Assembly (NCBI GenBank): GCA_029216955.1
Contig: JANAVB010015600.1
Location: 37,198,153 to 37,262,152, forward strand
Origin: Iris pallida
Taxonomy: Eukaryota; Streptophyta; Magnoliopsida; Asparagales; Iridaceae
Length of the DNA: 64,000 bases
Direction: 5' to 3'
Part shown: positions 43,836 to 54,925 of the stretch, piece by piece
Layout of the letters: every line of letters begins with the position of its first letter
Position numbering within the stretch: the stretch's first letter is position 1
The notes under the pieces: generated by a model
What the model was told of the DNA's origin: nothing
The model's input: only the letters and a program-made list of their open reading frames with translations
Databases searched by the model: none
Translations under genes and position numbers: made by a program

Positions 43836-43888
43836 CTATTTATAGAATGGAGTGAGCCCTTTCTTCTTCTCCTTTCCGATGTGGGACT
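43836..43888 (-). promoter_or_regulatory. USE-like motif + TATA, 32 bp apart, at U3 start of E
   Basis: Minus strand: AGTCCCACATCG (43888-43877), then 32 bp, then TATAAATAG (43844-43836). The motif is the plant snRNA USE; this longer spacing resembles the Pol II class. It lies 27 bp from the LTR edge and far upstream of the other TATA at 42392-42400. In the 3' LTR the motif reads ACATCA. Confidence 0.45.
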
Positions 43889-43920
43889 AAAAGCAATATT
43901 TTCCATGCTTCTACAATAAG

Positions 43921-45100
43921 TTATAGTCTTCAAGGGTTTGCCGCATCCACAAAATCTGTGCACAACAACGGCCAGCTGCGATGTATTCAGCTTCTATTGT
44001 GGATAGTGTGACAGAGTTCTGCTTCTTACTAAACCATGAGACTAACGCCTTTCCTAGCAAATGACACGTGCCGCTGGTACTCTTACGGTCAACTTTGTAT
44101 CCCGCAAAATCAGCATCGAAATATCCGATTAAATCAAAGGAAGTGGTTTTGGGATACCACAAGCCTACCGTAATAGTTTCTTTAAGGTATCTAAAGATAT
44201 GCTTAACTGCGGTCATGTGTTATTCTTTAGGATTGGCTTGGTATCTAGCACATAAGCAAACACTGAACATAATGTCGGGGCGACTAACTGTTAAATATAA
44301 TAAACTACCAATCATACCTCGATACTTACGTTGATCGATCGGTTTGCCGCTTTCATCAGGTTCCAGCTTTGTGGTAGTGGCCATAGGGGTGCTGATAGGT
44401 TTGATGCTGTCAAGCTCAAACTTCTTCAGCATGTCCTTGACATATTTTGATTGACTGATGAAGACGCCTTGTGAGAATTGTTTGATTTGCAATCCAAGGA
44501 AGTAGTTGAGCTCCCCTATCATGCTCATCTCGAACTCATTCTGCATACGCTTGGCAAATTCCTTGCATAGACCCTTATTAGTAGACCCAAAAATAATGTC
44601 ATCAGCATATATTTGAACTAAAAGAATTGTGTCATCATGAGACTTTATAAACAGTGTAGTGTCCACTTTCCCTTTTGAAAAACCTTTATCTAGTAAGAAA
44701 GTACACAGACGATCATACCAAGCTCGAGGAGCTTGTTTGAGGCCATAGAGAGCTTTCCTAAGTTTAAAAACATGGTCAAAATTTTTTTATTTTCGAAACC
44801 AGGTGGTTATTTGACAAAAACTTCTTCCTTGATAAAACCGTTTAGAAAAGCACTTTTCACATCCATTTGGAAAAGTTTAAAGTTTGAAAAATTTACAAAT
44901 GCACGAAGCATCCGAATGGATTCTAGTCGGACAACAGGAGCATACGTCTTATCATAATCGATGCCCTCCTCTTGATTGTATCCTTGGGCTACGAGACGAG
45001 CTTTGTTGCGAGTGACTGAACCGTCCTCGTTTACTTTGTTACGAAAAACCCATTTAGTGCCAATTATTGAGTGGCCAGTAGGTTTAGGAACAACTTCCCA
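43921..45100 (-). pseudogene. RT and RNase H of D (upstream of E insertion)
   Basis: Reading leftwards: a broken RT N-terminal half (about 45100-44667; KWVFRNKVNEDG-like and GYDQEEGIDY-like text in mixed frames), then 44666-44220 with LLVQIYADDIIFGSTNK (the catalytic YADD), GELNYFLGLQI and SKYVKDMLKKF, a TAA at 44217-44219, then RNase H 44216-43921 (HIFRYLKET, YFDADFAGYKVDRKSTSG, SRKS-type LSTIEAEYIAA). E is inserted after the codons for DYNL; the tail of RNase H is at 32950-33208. Confidence 0.88.
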
Positions 45101-45103
45101 AAT

Positions 45104-46681
45104 TTAGCTTCTCTCAAATTGGTTGAGTTCTTCTTGCATTGCGAAAATCCAAAATTCATCATTAAAAGCTTCTAAAATATTTTTCGGTTCTATTTGAGAA
45201 ATGAATGCAGTGCTAGCTATAGTGTCTCTTACAGAGGATCGAGTAGTTACCCCTTTTGATATTTCACCTATTACCAAGTCCTTTGGATGAGAGGGAGTAA
45301 ATTGGAACTTCTTTGGTAATTCCTTTGGAGAGCTGGTTTCAGACGTTGCATTTATTGATGTCGAAGTAGATGGTTCATCATCATCATTGGGAATAACAGC
45401 TGTACTATTGTCCTCATCAAAAGTTACATTAGTAGACTCTTCAACAATCATAGAGCACTTGTTGAACACTCTATATCCTTTACTCTTGGCCGCATAGCCA
45501 AAAAGAATACCTTCGTCAGCTTTGACATCAAATTTGTCGAAGTTGTCTTTGGTATTCAGGATAAAACAGCGACAACCGAACACTCTAAAATAAGAAATAT
45601 TAGGAGTCCTACCAAACCAAAGCTCATAGGGTGTCTTCTTCGAAATAGGTCGAATCAACACCCTATTCAAAATATGGCACGCTGTGCTGACAGCTTCTGC
45701 CCAAAAGTATTTCGGAAGAGACAATTGATTTAGCATAACTTTAAGAGTTCTATTCTTCTGCTCCATAATACCATTTTGTTGAGGAGTTCTAGGACACAAA
45801 AATTCATGACTAAAACCATTTGAATCATAAAAATTTTCAAAATTAGAATTTTCAAATTCGCCACCATGATCACTTCGGATACGAGTAATCATGTAGCCTT
45901 TTTTGGTTTGGACCTTTTTAGCAAATACTTTGAAAACAGAAATAGTATCACTTTTGTTTGTAAGAAATAAAACCTATGTAAATCTTGAAAAATCATCTAC
46001 AATAACAAAAGCATAGAATTTTTCGCCAAGACTGGCTACTCTACTATGACCAAATAAGTCCATATAAAGTAATTGCAAAGGTCGGGTAGTACTTACAGTG
46101 TTTATTAATTTAAATGAAGATTTGGTAGCCCTATTCTTTTCACATTCGGCACATACCGTGTCTTTCTTGAATGTGATATCCGGTAGTCCTCTGACTAGCT
46201 TCTTGGTGGATAGTCTGGATATAGTATCCATATTAGCATGACCAAGACGCTGATGCCATAGGAGCTTTTCATTTTTGTGAGCGTAAAGGCATCTTCCTGC
46301 ACTGTTAGTATCACTGGATAGATAGAAAATATAAATGTTATCTTCCCTTATTCCTTCAAAAGTGATATCTCCAGTTGATCGATCATAGATAAAGCATTTA
46401 GTTTTCTCGAAGTTAATATCATAACCGTGATTAGCAAGATGACTAATGCTGAGCAAGTTATGCTTTAACTCGGTCACTAAACATACATCGTTAATGATAG
46501 GAGAGGGAGAATAACAAATTGTACCGTTACCTATGATGTAGCCTTTAAGATTATTGTCGAAGGAAACGTATCCTTCCTTTTTCATCGATAGTGTTGCGAA
46601 TAGTTTTGCATTTCCAGTCATATGGCGCAAGCATCCACTATCGAGAATTCCTTTGCTTCTAGTTGAGGAGGAAAGGTCCAC
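45104..46681 (-). pseudogene. Protease and integrase of D
   Basis: 46681-45974 includes a degraded protease start (GILDSGCLRHMTG, the DSG active site), GAG-pre-integrase and the zinc region (LLWHQRLGHANMDTIS, VCAECEKNRATK) and the first catalytic part (LLYMDLFGHSRV, FSRFT). 45892-45104 continues with IRSDHGGEFENSNF, HEFLCPRTPQQNGIMEQKNRTL (catalytic Glu replaced: MEQKNRT matches the family's VERKNRT Glu) and the GKR-like C-terminal region (PYELWFGRTPNISYFRVFGC). A frame break lies between 45893 and 45973. Confidence 0.88.
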
Positions 46682-46712
46682 CTACATTACGAGTAGATGT
46701 GACCTTTGGTAC

Positions 46713-47558
46713 CTAGATTCTTTTGGGTCCTGAAAGGTTAGACTTTGGTACCCATGTATATATATTTCTATCAACTAATCTCCTAATCCTATATTGTGGA
46801 GAAATGTGTCCATGTAGGTTACAATATGTGCATCTAGCATATATGTTTATACGAGGAGCATGTTGATAGTGGTGTCTATGAGTAGGGTGATGATAGCTAC
46901 GTGCAGCAGTCATGTGAGTATGGTGACTGTGTGCAGCAGTAGGGTAACTATAATGATCATAGTGACTGTGTGCAGCAACATGATGATGATAATGATTACG
47001 TATATATGTCTTACGTGCTGCATGTGAATAGGTGTACATGAAGGCATGATTTTGTTTAGCATGTGGATGAGTGTTCTTGTGGTGACGTGCCTTTTTGTGT
47101 TGAGTTGGCATGTGTTTGTTGTGACTATGAGACTGAACTTACGGTTGTACAACTTGCTTGCCCAGTTTAATCTCTAATTTCTTAAAGACAACATTCAACT
47201 CATCACATTTAGCAGTAAGACCGTGAATTCTACTTGTAGCAATTTTGAACTTGTTTTTCTCTTCAGCAAGTTCTTTGTTTAGTACCGTGATCTTAAGTGT
47301 TTGTTTTTCAATAATTGATTCGGCATCGTGTAAGCTTAATTTAAGCTTGGATACCTCTTCAATATTTTTCGTGGGTGTAGTATTTCTAACATCTTCTAGT
47401 AAACATGAAAGTCTATGGATCTCGGTTTCGTAGTCCTTAATCTTATCCTTTGCATGTTTATATTTATTGATTACCTTTTCGTGATCATCAAGTAGATCAC
47501 CAAGTTCATCAAATGAGAAATCATCATAAGAATCATATACCTTTTCTGAAGTCGCCAT
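46713..47558 (-). pseudogene. Coiled-coil and His-rich gag extension of D
   Basis: 47558-47139 encodes 139 residues, mostly heptad-like coiled coil (DLLDDHEKVINKYKHAKDKI, ETEIHRLSCLLEDV, LKLSLHDAESIIEKQTLKI). 47111-46713 is His/Tyr-rich (HAARKTYIRNHYHHHVAAH, then SHYDHYSY). The same two-part extension exists in C at 50778-51509. It lies between the zinc knuckle and protease. Sirevirus Gags are known to have a coiled-coil region. Function of the His-rich stretch is unknown. Confidence 0.75.
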
Positions 47559-48605
47559 TAGACAGACGTTAGCCGTGTTTAGTGGAGAATCTTCTTCCTC
47601 GTCTGAAGTACTAGCCTCGCTTTCATGCCAGATGCTAGTATTGGCATACTTCCATGTAGTAGGCTTCTTGTACGGCTTCTCATATCTGCTTTCGTTCTTT
47701 GCTAGGGGACAATCTTTCTTGACATGTCCCGTCTTTTTGCATCCGAAGCAGGTGGGTTCTTCCTCATCGTCTCTTTGTTCTCTCTTCTTTTTGTTGAAGC
47801 GTAGAAACTTTTTGAAGTTTCAAACTAAGAGAGCTTGATTGTTACCTTCGGAGTTGTCATCATCGGTGTCTTCTGAGCTAGTTCTTCGACGATGAGCTCT
47901 CAATGCAGTCTCATTTTCTTTTGGAGCTATTTCTTCAAAGTCTTTCAGATCGAGCTCATGCATCATCAACTTGCTCATCAATGTTTCTAGTGACATTGTC
48001 GTGAGATCATTGCCTTCGATGATCGTCGTGACTTTGGGGTTCCAAACCTTTGGCAATCCTCGTAGCACTTTGCGTATCTTCTCATGGTTGGAATAATCTT
48101 TTCCAAGAGAGGATAGCGGGTTGACGACGTCGAGAAATCTGGTGAACATTTGAGTGATCGTCTCATTAGGCTTCATCTTGAAAGCCTCGTACTCTTATGT
48201 CAGATGGCTGACTTTCGATTCTTTGACTTGCGTGGTCCCTTCATGAGTCACCTCCAAAAGCTTCCATACTTCTTGCGAGGTGGTGCATGTGGAGACCCTG
48301 TTGAATTTAGTCCTGTCTATGGCACAGAAAAGAGCATTAATAGCCCTAGCGTCTAAACTTGTCTGTTTCTTCTCCTACTCAGTATACTTGTCGTGGGGTT
48401 TTTCGACGAGACTTCCCTCGACAGTTATTCTGGAAGGTTTCTTGTAGCCATCAGTAACTACAGTCTACATGTCAAAATCTAGAAACTTAAGATAAAAACT
48501 CATTCTAGTCTTCCAGTAAGTGTAGTTGGTCCCATCAAATAGGGGTGGCCTATTTGTGGATTGACCCTCACCTTAGTTGGTAGAGATGGGTTGTGTGGTT
48601 GCCAT
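47559..48605 (-). pseudogene. Gag of D (UBN2-type) with zinc knuckle
   Basis: ATG at 48605 lies 42 bases inside the primer site. Broken frames give RPPLFDGTNYTYW near 48540, CTTSQEVWKLLEVTHEGTTQ near 48270, then open 48176-47820: MKPNETITQMFTRFLDVVN, VLRGLPKVWNPKVTTIIEG and MHELDLKDFE. The CX2CX4HX4C knuckle CFGCKKTGHVKKDC is at 47750-47709. At least three stops interrupt it. Gag would package the element RNA. Confidence 0.85.
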
Positions 48606-48646
48606 GGATCAACTCTAGGATGTAAATCCTGTATCAAGAGAACCGA

Positions 48647-48659
48647 GCTCTGATACCAA
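48647..48659 (-). other. Primer-binding site of D
   Basis: TTGGTATCAGAGC, complementary to the 3' end of plant initiator tRNA-Met, lies ten bases after the LTR end on the minus strand. Confidence 0.9.
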
Positions 48660-48669
48660 TTGAAGTACG

Positions 48670-49666
48670 TGTAGGCAACTCTAGAGGGGGGTGAATAGAG
48701 TACTTATGCAAATAATGATCAATTAAAAAATCAACTCTATTTAATTCCAACTAGTAAATAATTAATCAGAGTATAAAGCGAAAATAAAGTGGAGATTAGA
48801 AAGCATACGTCGACACAACAATTTTTAACCTGGTTTTCCTCGTGGAGGACTAGTCCAGGCCTGAGAACTCTAGCTCAGGATTGAAATCCACTATTTGTGA
48901 AATAGTATCACAACCACGGCCTTTACACAGAAGAGCACACCAACTTCTTGAAAAGATCGCTGATGCAAAACTTAGAATTTTCCAAGTGACTTCTTGAAGA
49001 CTCTTGCACAAAACTTCTAATTGACTCGCACCGAGCACCTTGTAGGCTTGGAAAGTTTTCTGGCTAGTAGATGAGAAGAGTATGGCTCTTTGGGATGTAT
49101 AGGCCATAAGAGAGAAGAGATGAGAAGATTGGATGGATTGAAATAAGAGAAAATGGTGCCTATATATACTAGTCCTGGGAGGCAGAGTTCGGACAGAACT
49201 CTGTCAAAAATTCAAAAATTATGGCCGTTGGACAACTTGCAATGAGCAATCCCTAAAAATCAGCTCCTGGAAATTAGGAGACAGAGTTCGTCCCGAACTC
49301 TGTGTGGGGGCAGAGTTCGGCCCGAACTCTGCCTCCTAGGAGACAGAATGCTCAATGGGCTATTGGGCTTTGGCAGTTTGGCTTTTTGTTTGTAGAACTT
49401 TTTGGTTATCTAGTCTATGGTTGAGGTACTCAGTACGACTCAACTTACAATAGCCTAGACTCAAATAAAATAAAAAATATAGACATCCGAAGACAAGTTC
49501 CAGTAGTATTTGTTGAGCAGTCGTCGATGATGATTGTTCGACTTGATGTGTGTACATCGTCTACTTTGTAGCTTTGATGACAATGTATGTGTCGAGTTGG
49601 ATCATGTCAAATATTAATTTGTTAATTATCAAGATTAGGTTGACTGCGATCCTGTTTGGGTCAACA
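48670..49666 (-). repeat. 5' LTR of D (997 bp)
   Basis: TGTAGGCAAC to GGGTCAACA in plus view. Compared with 27187-28154 it has scattered substitutions and an extra CAGAGTTCGTCCCGAACTCTG-type segment near 49278-49335. It directly abuts C sequence CACGTACTTT on the right. Confidence 0.9.
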
Positions 49667-49678
49667 CACGTACTTTAA

Positions 49679-49691
49679 TTGGTATCCGAGC
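49679..49691 (+). other. Primer-binding site of C
   Basis: TTGGTATCCGAGC, one mismatch from the tRNA-Met site of D. It follows CACGTACTTTAA, the continuation of C's leader after the D insertion. Confidence 0.8.
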
Positions 49692-49731
49692 TCTGTTCTC
49701 TTATATCGGATTAACATCCTAGAGCTGATCC

Positions 49732-50640
49732 ATGGCAACCACATAACCTATCTTTACCAACTATGGTGAGGGACAGTCCACAAATAGGCCACCCCTATTT
49801 GATGGAACCAACTACAACTATTGGAATACTAGAATGAGTTTTATCTCAAGTCTCTAGACTTTGATCTTTGGACCATCGTCACTGATGATTACAAGAAGCC
49901 TGCTTGAATTGCTGTCGAGGGGACTCTCACTGACAAACCCCACGACGAATATACCGACCAGGAAAAGAAACAGGCTAGTCTAGATGCTAGGTCTGTTAAT
50001 GCTCTCTTTTGTGCCATAGACAGGACTGAATTCAATAGGTTCTCTATATGCTCCACCACACATAAAGTATGGAAGCTTCTGGAGGTGACCCATGAAGGAA
50101 CCACACAGGTTAAAGAATCAAAGATCAGTCGTTTGACACAAGAATACGAGGCATTCAAGATGAAGCCAAATGAGACAATCGTTCAAATGTTCACAAGGTT
50201 CCTCGACATCGTCAACCCGCTATCTTCCTTTGGCAAAGAGTACTCCAACCATGAGATGATCTGCAAGCTGATCAGGGGGCTGCCAAAAATTAGGAACCCC
50301 AAGGTGATGGAAATCATCGAAGGCAATGATCTTACAAACATGTCAATGAAAACTCTAATGGGCAAGCTGATGACTCATGAGCTCGATCTCAAAGACTTCG
50401 ACGAACCTGCTCCAAAGAAAACGGAAATTGCACTTAGAGATCATCACTGAAGAACCATTCCAGAGGAGACAGACGATAATAATTCTGATGGTGATGATCA
50501 AGCACTTTTGGTATGGAACTTCAAGAAGTTTCTACGCTTCAACCAAAGGAAGAAGGACCAAAAGGAAGACGATGAAGAACCAACTTGCTTCGGCTGCAAG
50601 AAGATAGGACACATTTAAAAAGATTGTCCTGTAGCAAAGA
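49732..50640 (+). pseudogene. Gag of C with decayed zinc knuckle
   Basis: Begins MATT then a stop. FTNYGEGQSTNRPPLFDGTN follows, then two frame breaks, and an open part at 50085-50450 (MKPNETIVQMFTRFLDIVNP, LIRGLPKIRNPKVMEIIEG, MTHELDLKDFDEPAP). The knuckle reads CFGCKKIGHI then a stop then KDC (near 50590-50625). It is the homologue of D gag, with independent lesions. Confidence 0.85.
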
Positions 50641-50777
50641 AAGGAGGCAGATATGAGAAGTCGTATAAGAAGTCATCCTCACAAAAGTATGCTAACACAA
50701 GTATCTGGCATGAAAGCAAAGCCAGTGACTCAGACGAGGAAGATGACACTCCCCAAGACTCGGCCAACGTCTGCCTA

Positions 50778-51509
50778 ATGGCAACATCTGATAAGATAAC
50801 TCGTGATCCTCTTGATGATTTCACTTTTGATGAACTTGGTGATGCCTTTAGTGACATGCTTGAAGACCACAAAAAGGTTATTAGCAAGTATAAACATGCT
50901 AAGGATAAAATCACGACTCATGAAGCCGAGATCCATAGACTTTCATGCTTACTAGATAATGTTAGAGACACACCTCCCACAGAGGATACCGAGGAGGTAT
51001 CCAAGCTTAAATTAAGCTTACACGATGTCAAATTTATCATTGAGAAACAAACACATGATATTTCAGCGCTCAATAAAGAGCTTGCTGAAGAGAAAAACAA
51101 ATACAAGGTTGCTACTGGTACAATTAATGGTCTTTCTACTAAATATGATAAAGTGTATGTTGCCTCTAAGAAATTAGAGATCAGGATGGGTAAACAGGTT
51201 GCTCAACCTCAAACTCAGTCTCACAGTCACAGTTTATACACTAAACACCAACAGAATAGGACACGTCATCAAAATAACATGCATCCACATACTATATGTA
51301 AACATGATTTTATGTATACCAACTCCCATGCAGCACGTAAAACACCCACACGTAGTTTTTATCATCATCCTGCCACTACACATAGTCACTATCATCATCA
51401 TACACCCATATATAGATATCACTATCATCATGTGCAAAATATAAATATGTATGCTATATGTACATACTACATGGACACGTATCACCACAGTGTAGAATTA
51501 GAAAATTAG
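50778..51509 (+). CDS. Coiled-coil/His-rich gag extension of C
   Basis: 243 residues open from MATSDKITRDPLDDFTFDEL. Residues 25-140 are heptad-rich (DMLEDHKKVISKYKHAKDKI, VSKLKLSLHDVKFIIEKQ, LNKELAEEKNKY). Residues 145-235 are His-rich (SHSHSLYTKHQQNRTRH, FYHHPATTHSHYHHH). It corresponds to the broken copy in D (46713-47558) and probably belongs to the gag polyprotein rather than being a separate gene. The frame is intact here although gag and pol on either side are broken. Confidence 0.6.
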   Translation: MATSDKITRDPLDDFTFDELGDAFSDMLEDHKKVISKYKHAKDKITTHEAEIHRLSCLLDNVRDTPPTEDTEEVSKLKLSLHDVKFIIEKQTHDISALNKELAEEKNKYKVATGTINGLSTKYDKVYVASKKLEIRMGKQVAQPQTQSHSHSLYTKHQQNRTRHQNNMHPHTICKHDFMYTNSHAARKTPTRSFYHHPATTHSHYHHHTPIYRYHYHHVQNINMYAICTYYMDTYHHSVELEN

Positions 51510-51639
51510 TTGATAAGAATCTATATGCATGGGTTCCGAAAACTAACCGTTTAGGACCCTCAAAGATCTGGGTACCAAAGGTTACATCTACTTGTGGTAT
51601 AGGTGGACCTTCCTTTACCAACTAGAAGCAAATGGATTT

Positions 51640-52544
51640 TCGATAGTGGGTGCTCGCTACATATGACTGGAGATGCTAATCTATTCGCAATACTATCAAT
51701 GAAAAGGGAATGATATGTATCTTTCGGCAATAATCTGAAAGGTTATATCATAGGTAATGGTACTATTAGTAATCCTCCTTCTTCCATCATTAAGGATGTC
51801 TGTTTAGTGACTAAGTTAAAGCATAACTTGCTCAGCATCAGTCATCTTGCTGATCATGGATATGATATTAACTTCGGTAAAACTAAATGCTTTATCTATG
51901 ATCGATCATCTGGAGACATCGATTTTGAAGGGATAAAAGAAGATAATATATATATTTTCTATTTGTCTAAAGATACTAACAGTGCAGGAAGATGCCTCTA
52001 CGCTCACAAAGACGAAAGGCTATTATGGCATCAGAGTCTTGGTCATGCCAACATGGACACCATATCCAGACTATCTACCAAGAATCTAGTAAGAGGACTG
52101 CCTGACATCACATTCAGAAAGGACACAGTATGTACCGAATGTGAAAAAAATAAGGCTACCAAATCTTCTTTTAAATCCATCAATATTGTAAGTACCACTC
52201 GACCTTTGTAACTTCTTCACATGGACTTTTTTGGACCTAGTAGAGTCGCCAGTCTTGGCGAAAAACTCTATACTTTTGTTATTGTAGACGATTTTTCTAG
52301 ATTTACTTGGGTTTGCTTCCTTACAAACAAAAGTGATACTATTTCTGTTTTCAAAGTATTTTCTAAAAGGGTTCAAAACGAAAAAGGCTACATGATTACT
52401 CGAATCCGAAGTAATCATGGTGGCGAATTCGTACTACCGCTAGCTGAACATCAGCTAGCAAATTTTTTCACAAAACCACTAGCCGAAGAGCGCTTCAATT
52501 TTCTTTGTCGAGAGTTAGAAATTTTGGATGAAACTGTCGTATAA
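51640..52544 (+). pseudogene. Protease-integrase of C fused by deletion to the RNase H tail
   Basis: Protease remnant WIFDSGCSLHMTGDANLF-like text in broken frames (51640-51720). Then 51807-52211 with LLWHQSLGHANMDTIS and CTECEKNKATKSSF, a stop after TTRPL, then 52221-52544: DFFGPSRVASLGEKLYTFV, FSRFTWVCFL and IRSNHGGEF, passing in frame into LPLAEHQLANFFTKPLAEE and the RNase H end, stop at 52542-52544. The junction near 52427 removes the rest of integrase, all of RT and most of RNase H. The result is an in-frame but useless fusion. Confidence 0.87.
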
Positions 52545-53409
52545 TAAGTTGTACCTACGTAAATAACGGTTATAACATATATCTTTCATGGTGACTTTGC
52601 TTTGGGCACAAGCTGAAAGGGTCCTTCTGACAACATGGCATAAAAGTCTAAGCGACACAGTGCACTAGTCTTCGGACTACCACTAGCTGGGATCCGGCCC
52701 CTACAGCTAACCTGAGGCAGTTCAAATATGCTAATAAGTATTTTAACAATAATTTACTGCCTGGTTTAAATTATTGTATGCCTAATATCTTTCAAGATTA
52801 CTAAGTCAAGACAAATCATGTTAAATTTTTCTTCAAAAACTATCTTTTTGAGTTCTGGCACCAAGCTCACAAAGCTCGGACCGAACTCTGCCTATGACCC
52901 CTCAGACATTGCTGGACCATTCCGCGCTCCATAATGGTTGTGGTTCCATTCCTGCTGCTGCAGCTGCTGATAATGACTTAGTTATGTTTTAGTTATGCAT
53001 TGTAGTTTCCTACTTTTAGCACTATGCTTTGTAGTTTTTCTTCTTCATTGTATGACTACAAGTTGGCTTAGTTTGCATTTTTTTCTAAACTACTAGTTCT
53101 ATTTTTCATGGTTGTGTGATTGCAATTCTTCTCTTTGTTAATCATTTATCTGTTTACGGGGGAGTACTTCGATATTTAATTGTGATAAATGACAAAGGGG
53201 GAAAAACATTTGATTATATATGATCATGTTGTACTTGGATAAGAATTTTATCTCCGGACATATCCATTTACGGGGAACCGGCATATCCATCTACGGGGGA
53301 GCTATTCATCCCATGTCATTCATTTAGTTTTACTCCCTACAATACGTGTCCAGGTATAAACATTGGGGCATACAAATATCGTTTTATTAATTATCAAAAT
53401 GGGGAAGAT
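52545..53409 (+). other. 3' noncoding region of C with polypurine array
   Basis: 52560-52710 aligns with D's noncoding region at 32760-32920. From 53156 on there are five purine tracts (TTTACGGGGGAG, AAAGGGGGAAAAA, TTTACGGGGAA, CTACGGGGGAG, AAAATGGGGAAGAT), the last directly before the LTR. There is no ORF like the extra ORF of D here, so C lost it or never had it. Confidence 0.75.
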
Positions 53410-53567
53410 TGTTAACCCAAACTGGATCACAGTCAACCTAATTTTGAGTATTGACAAAAATAATATCTGTTATGATCCAATATGACACATCTAGCTCAAA
53501 GACAGAACATCATCACATATCGGTTTGAGACAAGACGTCATCAACATATGAAGCTATTACTTGTATT
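53410..53567 (+). repeat. Right LTR of C, first 158 bp
   Basis: TGTTAACCCAAACTGGATCA, matching 26271 onward with few changes (first difference GAC to AAC). It stops at GTATT, where E2 starts; in the left LTR the sequence continues ATGTGTC. Confidence 0.88.
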
Positions 53568-54925
53568 TGTTTGCCATTAAAATTGTTTGATTGAAAACTT
53601 TAATACAAACAGAACAGTGTTACAATGTAGGACTTAGATGTAGTCCTAGGAGTACACTTTTGTTTAAGCTGGGTCCTTAGTGCCAATGGAGCGAGTGGTA
53701 ATGCGTTGACTCCGTTGACCGGCTGACGACGGTTATCGGTTCTCTGAAGGCGTGGATTGCTCTGGGTGCTGGAGCTTGCTGAGAGGAGGAAGACGTTGAG
53801 TGTCTGTATCTGCCTCTCTGATGATTCCTTATATGTTCGTTGTGGATTCTGTCTGTTGTCCGTGGGTGAGAAGGAAATAATCCCTCTATTTATAGTTTTG
53901 CAGGCTGGCTGCTCATGCGCGCATGTAGGATGTGCCGGTGTGTGGGGACGCCACGTGGAAGTTGCTGATGGGGGCGCACGAATGATGCGCCCTGATTGGG
54001 AGGTTGAACTCTTCATACTGCTGTTGTGAGCCGGCACGTAGCAGAGGAGAAGATCTTTCTGTTGCTGAAATCTTGGACGAGTTGAGTCAAAGGACACGTG
54101 CCATCGACCCATGGCTCAAAGATCTCGGATTTGGGGGGGCAGTGATCTGGTGAGCTGCGCCTTGGATCTGGGCGCAGGAGGAGACTGCGGCTCATAACCT
54201 TTAGGAGTTATAAACCATTTAGGGCGCATGGCTTTTGAGGCGCATGCAGGTGACCTTCCTTCTGTCTTTCGGGATCAGAGATCAGTCTGGGGCGCATGGC
54301 TTTTGAAGCGCATGCAAAGCATCAACTGGAGACTCTTCTTCTGTCTTAGGGATAAGTGAAGGGTCTGAGGCGCATGGCTTTTGAGGCGCATGCTGGTTTG
54401 GACGCATGGCCGTAGAGGTGCATGCGGATTTGGACGCATGGCCGTAGAGGCGCATGCGGGTGGCCATATGGCAGTAGCCGTCGCGATAGAGTCATGATGA
54501 TGCTGACGTTGCCGACGCTTCGTTCTCTGAAAAAGCTGTCAACTGTTCAGACTTTGGGAAGCATGCTGCCAACTCTGGTGTCAGTTCAGCATTTAATGTT
54601 TGTGACGTTCGATGGACAGCTGAGTAGGCACATTGGTTGGTGTTCCACTTGGCATGGAGATGTGAGGGCGCATCCTCTGTGATACGCCGGGTACTGTAGG
54701 GCACGTCTGTGTGATGCGCCTGATGCAGGAGGGCGCATCTGTGTGATGCGCTGTTTGGCTGGCGCATCCGACATGTCTTTTAATGACGCGGCTGTCTCGC
54801 TCCTCGAGTGCTATAAATAGCCGTTTGGCTGAATTCGAGGCGTCCGGTTCATCCATTTAATGCAAATTCATTGCACAGAATTCGGAGAGTCATCCACTTT
54901 GCGCGTGGGTTTGATTTGCCCGGCC

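Larger units (their letters stand above)
33214..43915 (-). mobile_element. Tat/Ogre-like gypsy element E lacking RT and integrase
   Basis: LTRs 33214-35117 and 42017-43915, starting TGTTTGCCATTG and ending GCTTCTACA, with a perfect target duplication ATAAG at 33209-33213 and 43916-43920. Minus-strand contents: primer site, gag in one long frame with two stops, protease, a linker with TIRLP repeats, 2.1 kb of tandem repeats, polypurine tract GAAGGGGGTCC. No RT, RNase H or integrase is present. It matches the idea of TR-GAG or LARD elements that use another element's polymerase. By eye the LTRs are nearly identical, so it is young. Confidence 0.88.
42017..43915 (-). repeat. 5' LTR of E (1899 bp)
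   Basis: Nearly identical to 33214-35117 with few substitutions and small length changes in CT and T runs. Minus-strand TATA TATAAATAG is at 42392-42400. The U3 contains the gag-derived segment (43594-43786) and GCCGCATG repeats (42735-43445). Confidence 0.9.
27187..49666 (-). mobile_element. Copia/Sirevirus-like element D carrying nested E and F
   Basis: LTRs 27187-28154 (3') and 48670-49666 (5') start TGTAGGCAAC and end GGGTCAACA in plus view. Internal parts on the minus strand: primer site TTGGTATCAGAGC, gag with zinc knuckle, coiled-coil/His-rich extension, protease, integrase, RT, RNase H, an extra ORF, and several polypurine tracts. Sireviruses are the copia branch with such tract arrays and with an extra, sometimes envelope-like, ORF after pol. 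Without the nested F and E the element is about 9.4 kb. Its LTRs differ from each other more than those of E do, as expected if E came later. Confidence 0.87.
26271..53567 (+). mobile_element. Copia/Sirevirus-like element C, split by D and truncated by E2
   Basis: Left LTR 26271-27179, then D inserted at the LTR/primer-site boundary, then the rest of C: primer site (49679-49691), broken gag, a coiled-coil/His-rich region, protease-integrase, an RNase H end, a polypurine array and the start of the right LTR (53410-53567), which E2 interrupts. Internal deletion removed most of integrase, all of RT and most of RNase H. C and D are relatives: their LTRs and 3' regions align but differ clearly. 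Confidence 0.82.

Noticed and set aside
54282..54856. Minus-strand frames with MRPNQHAPQKPCA-like repeats
   Set aside because: Generated by GCGCATGG repeats of the E2 LTR; several frames are open at once.
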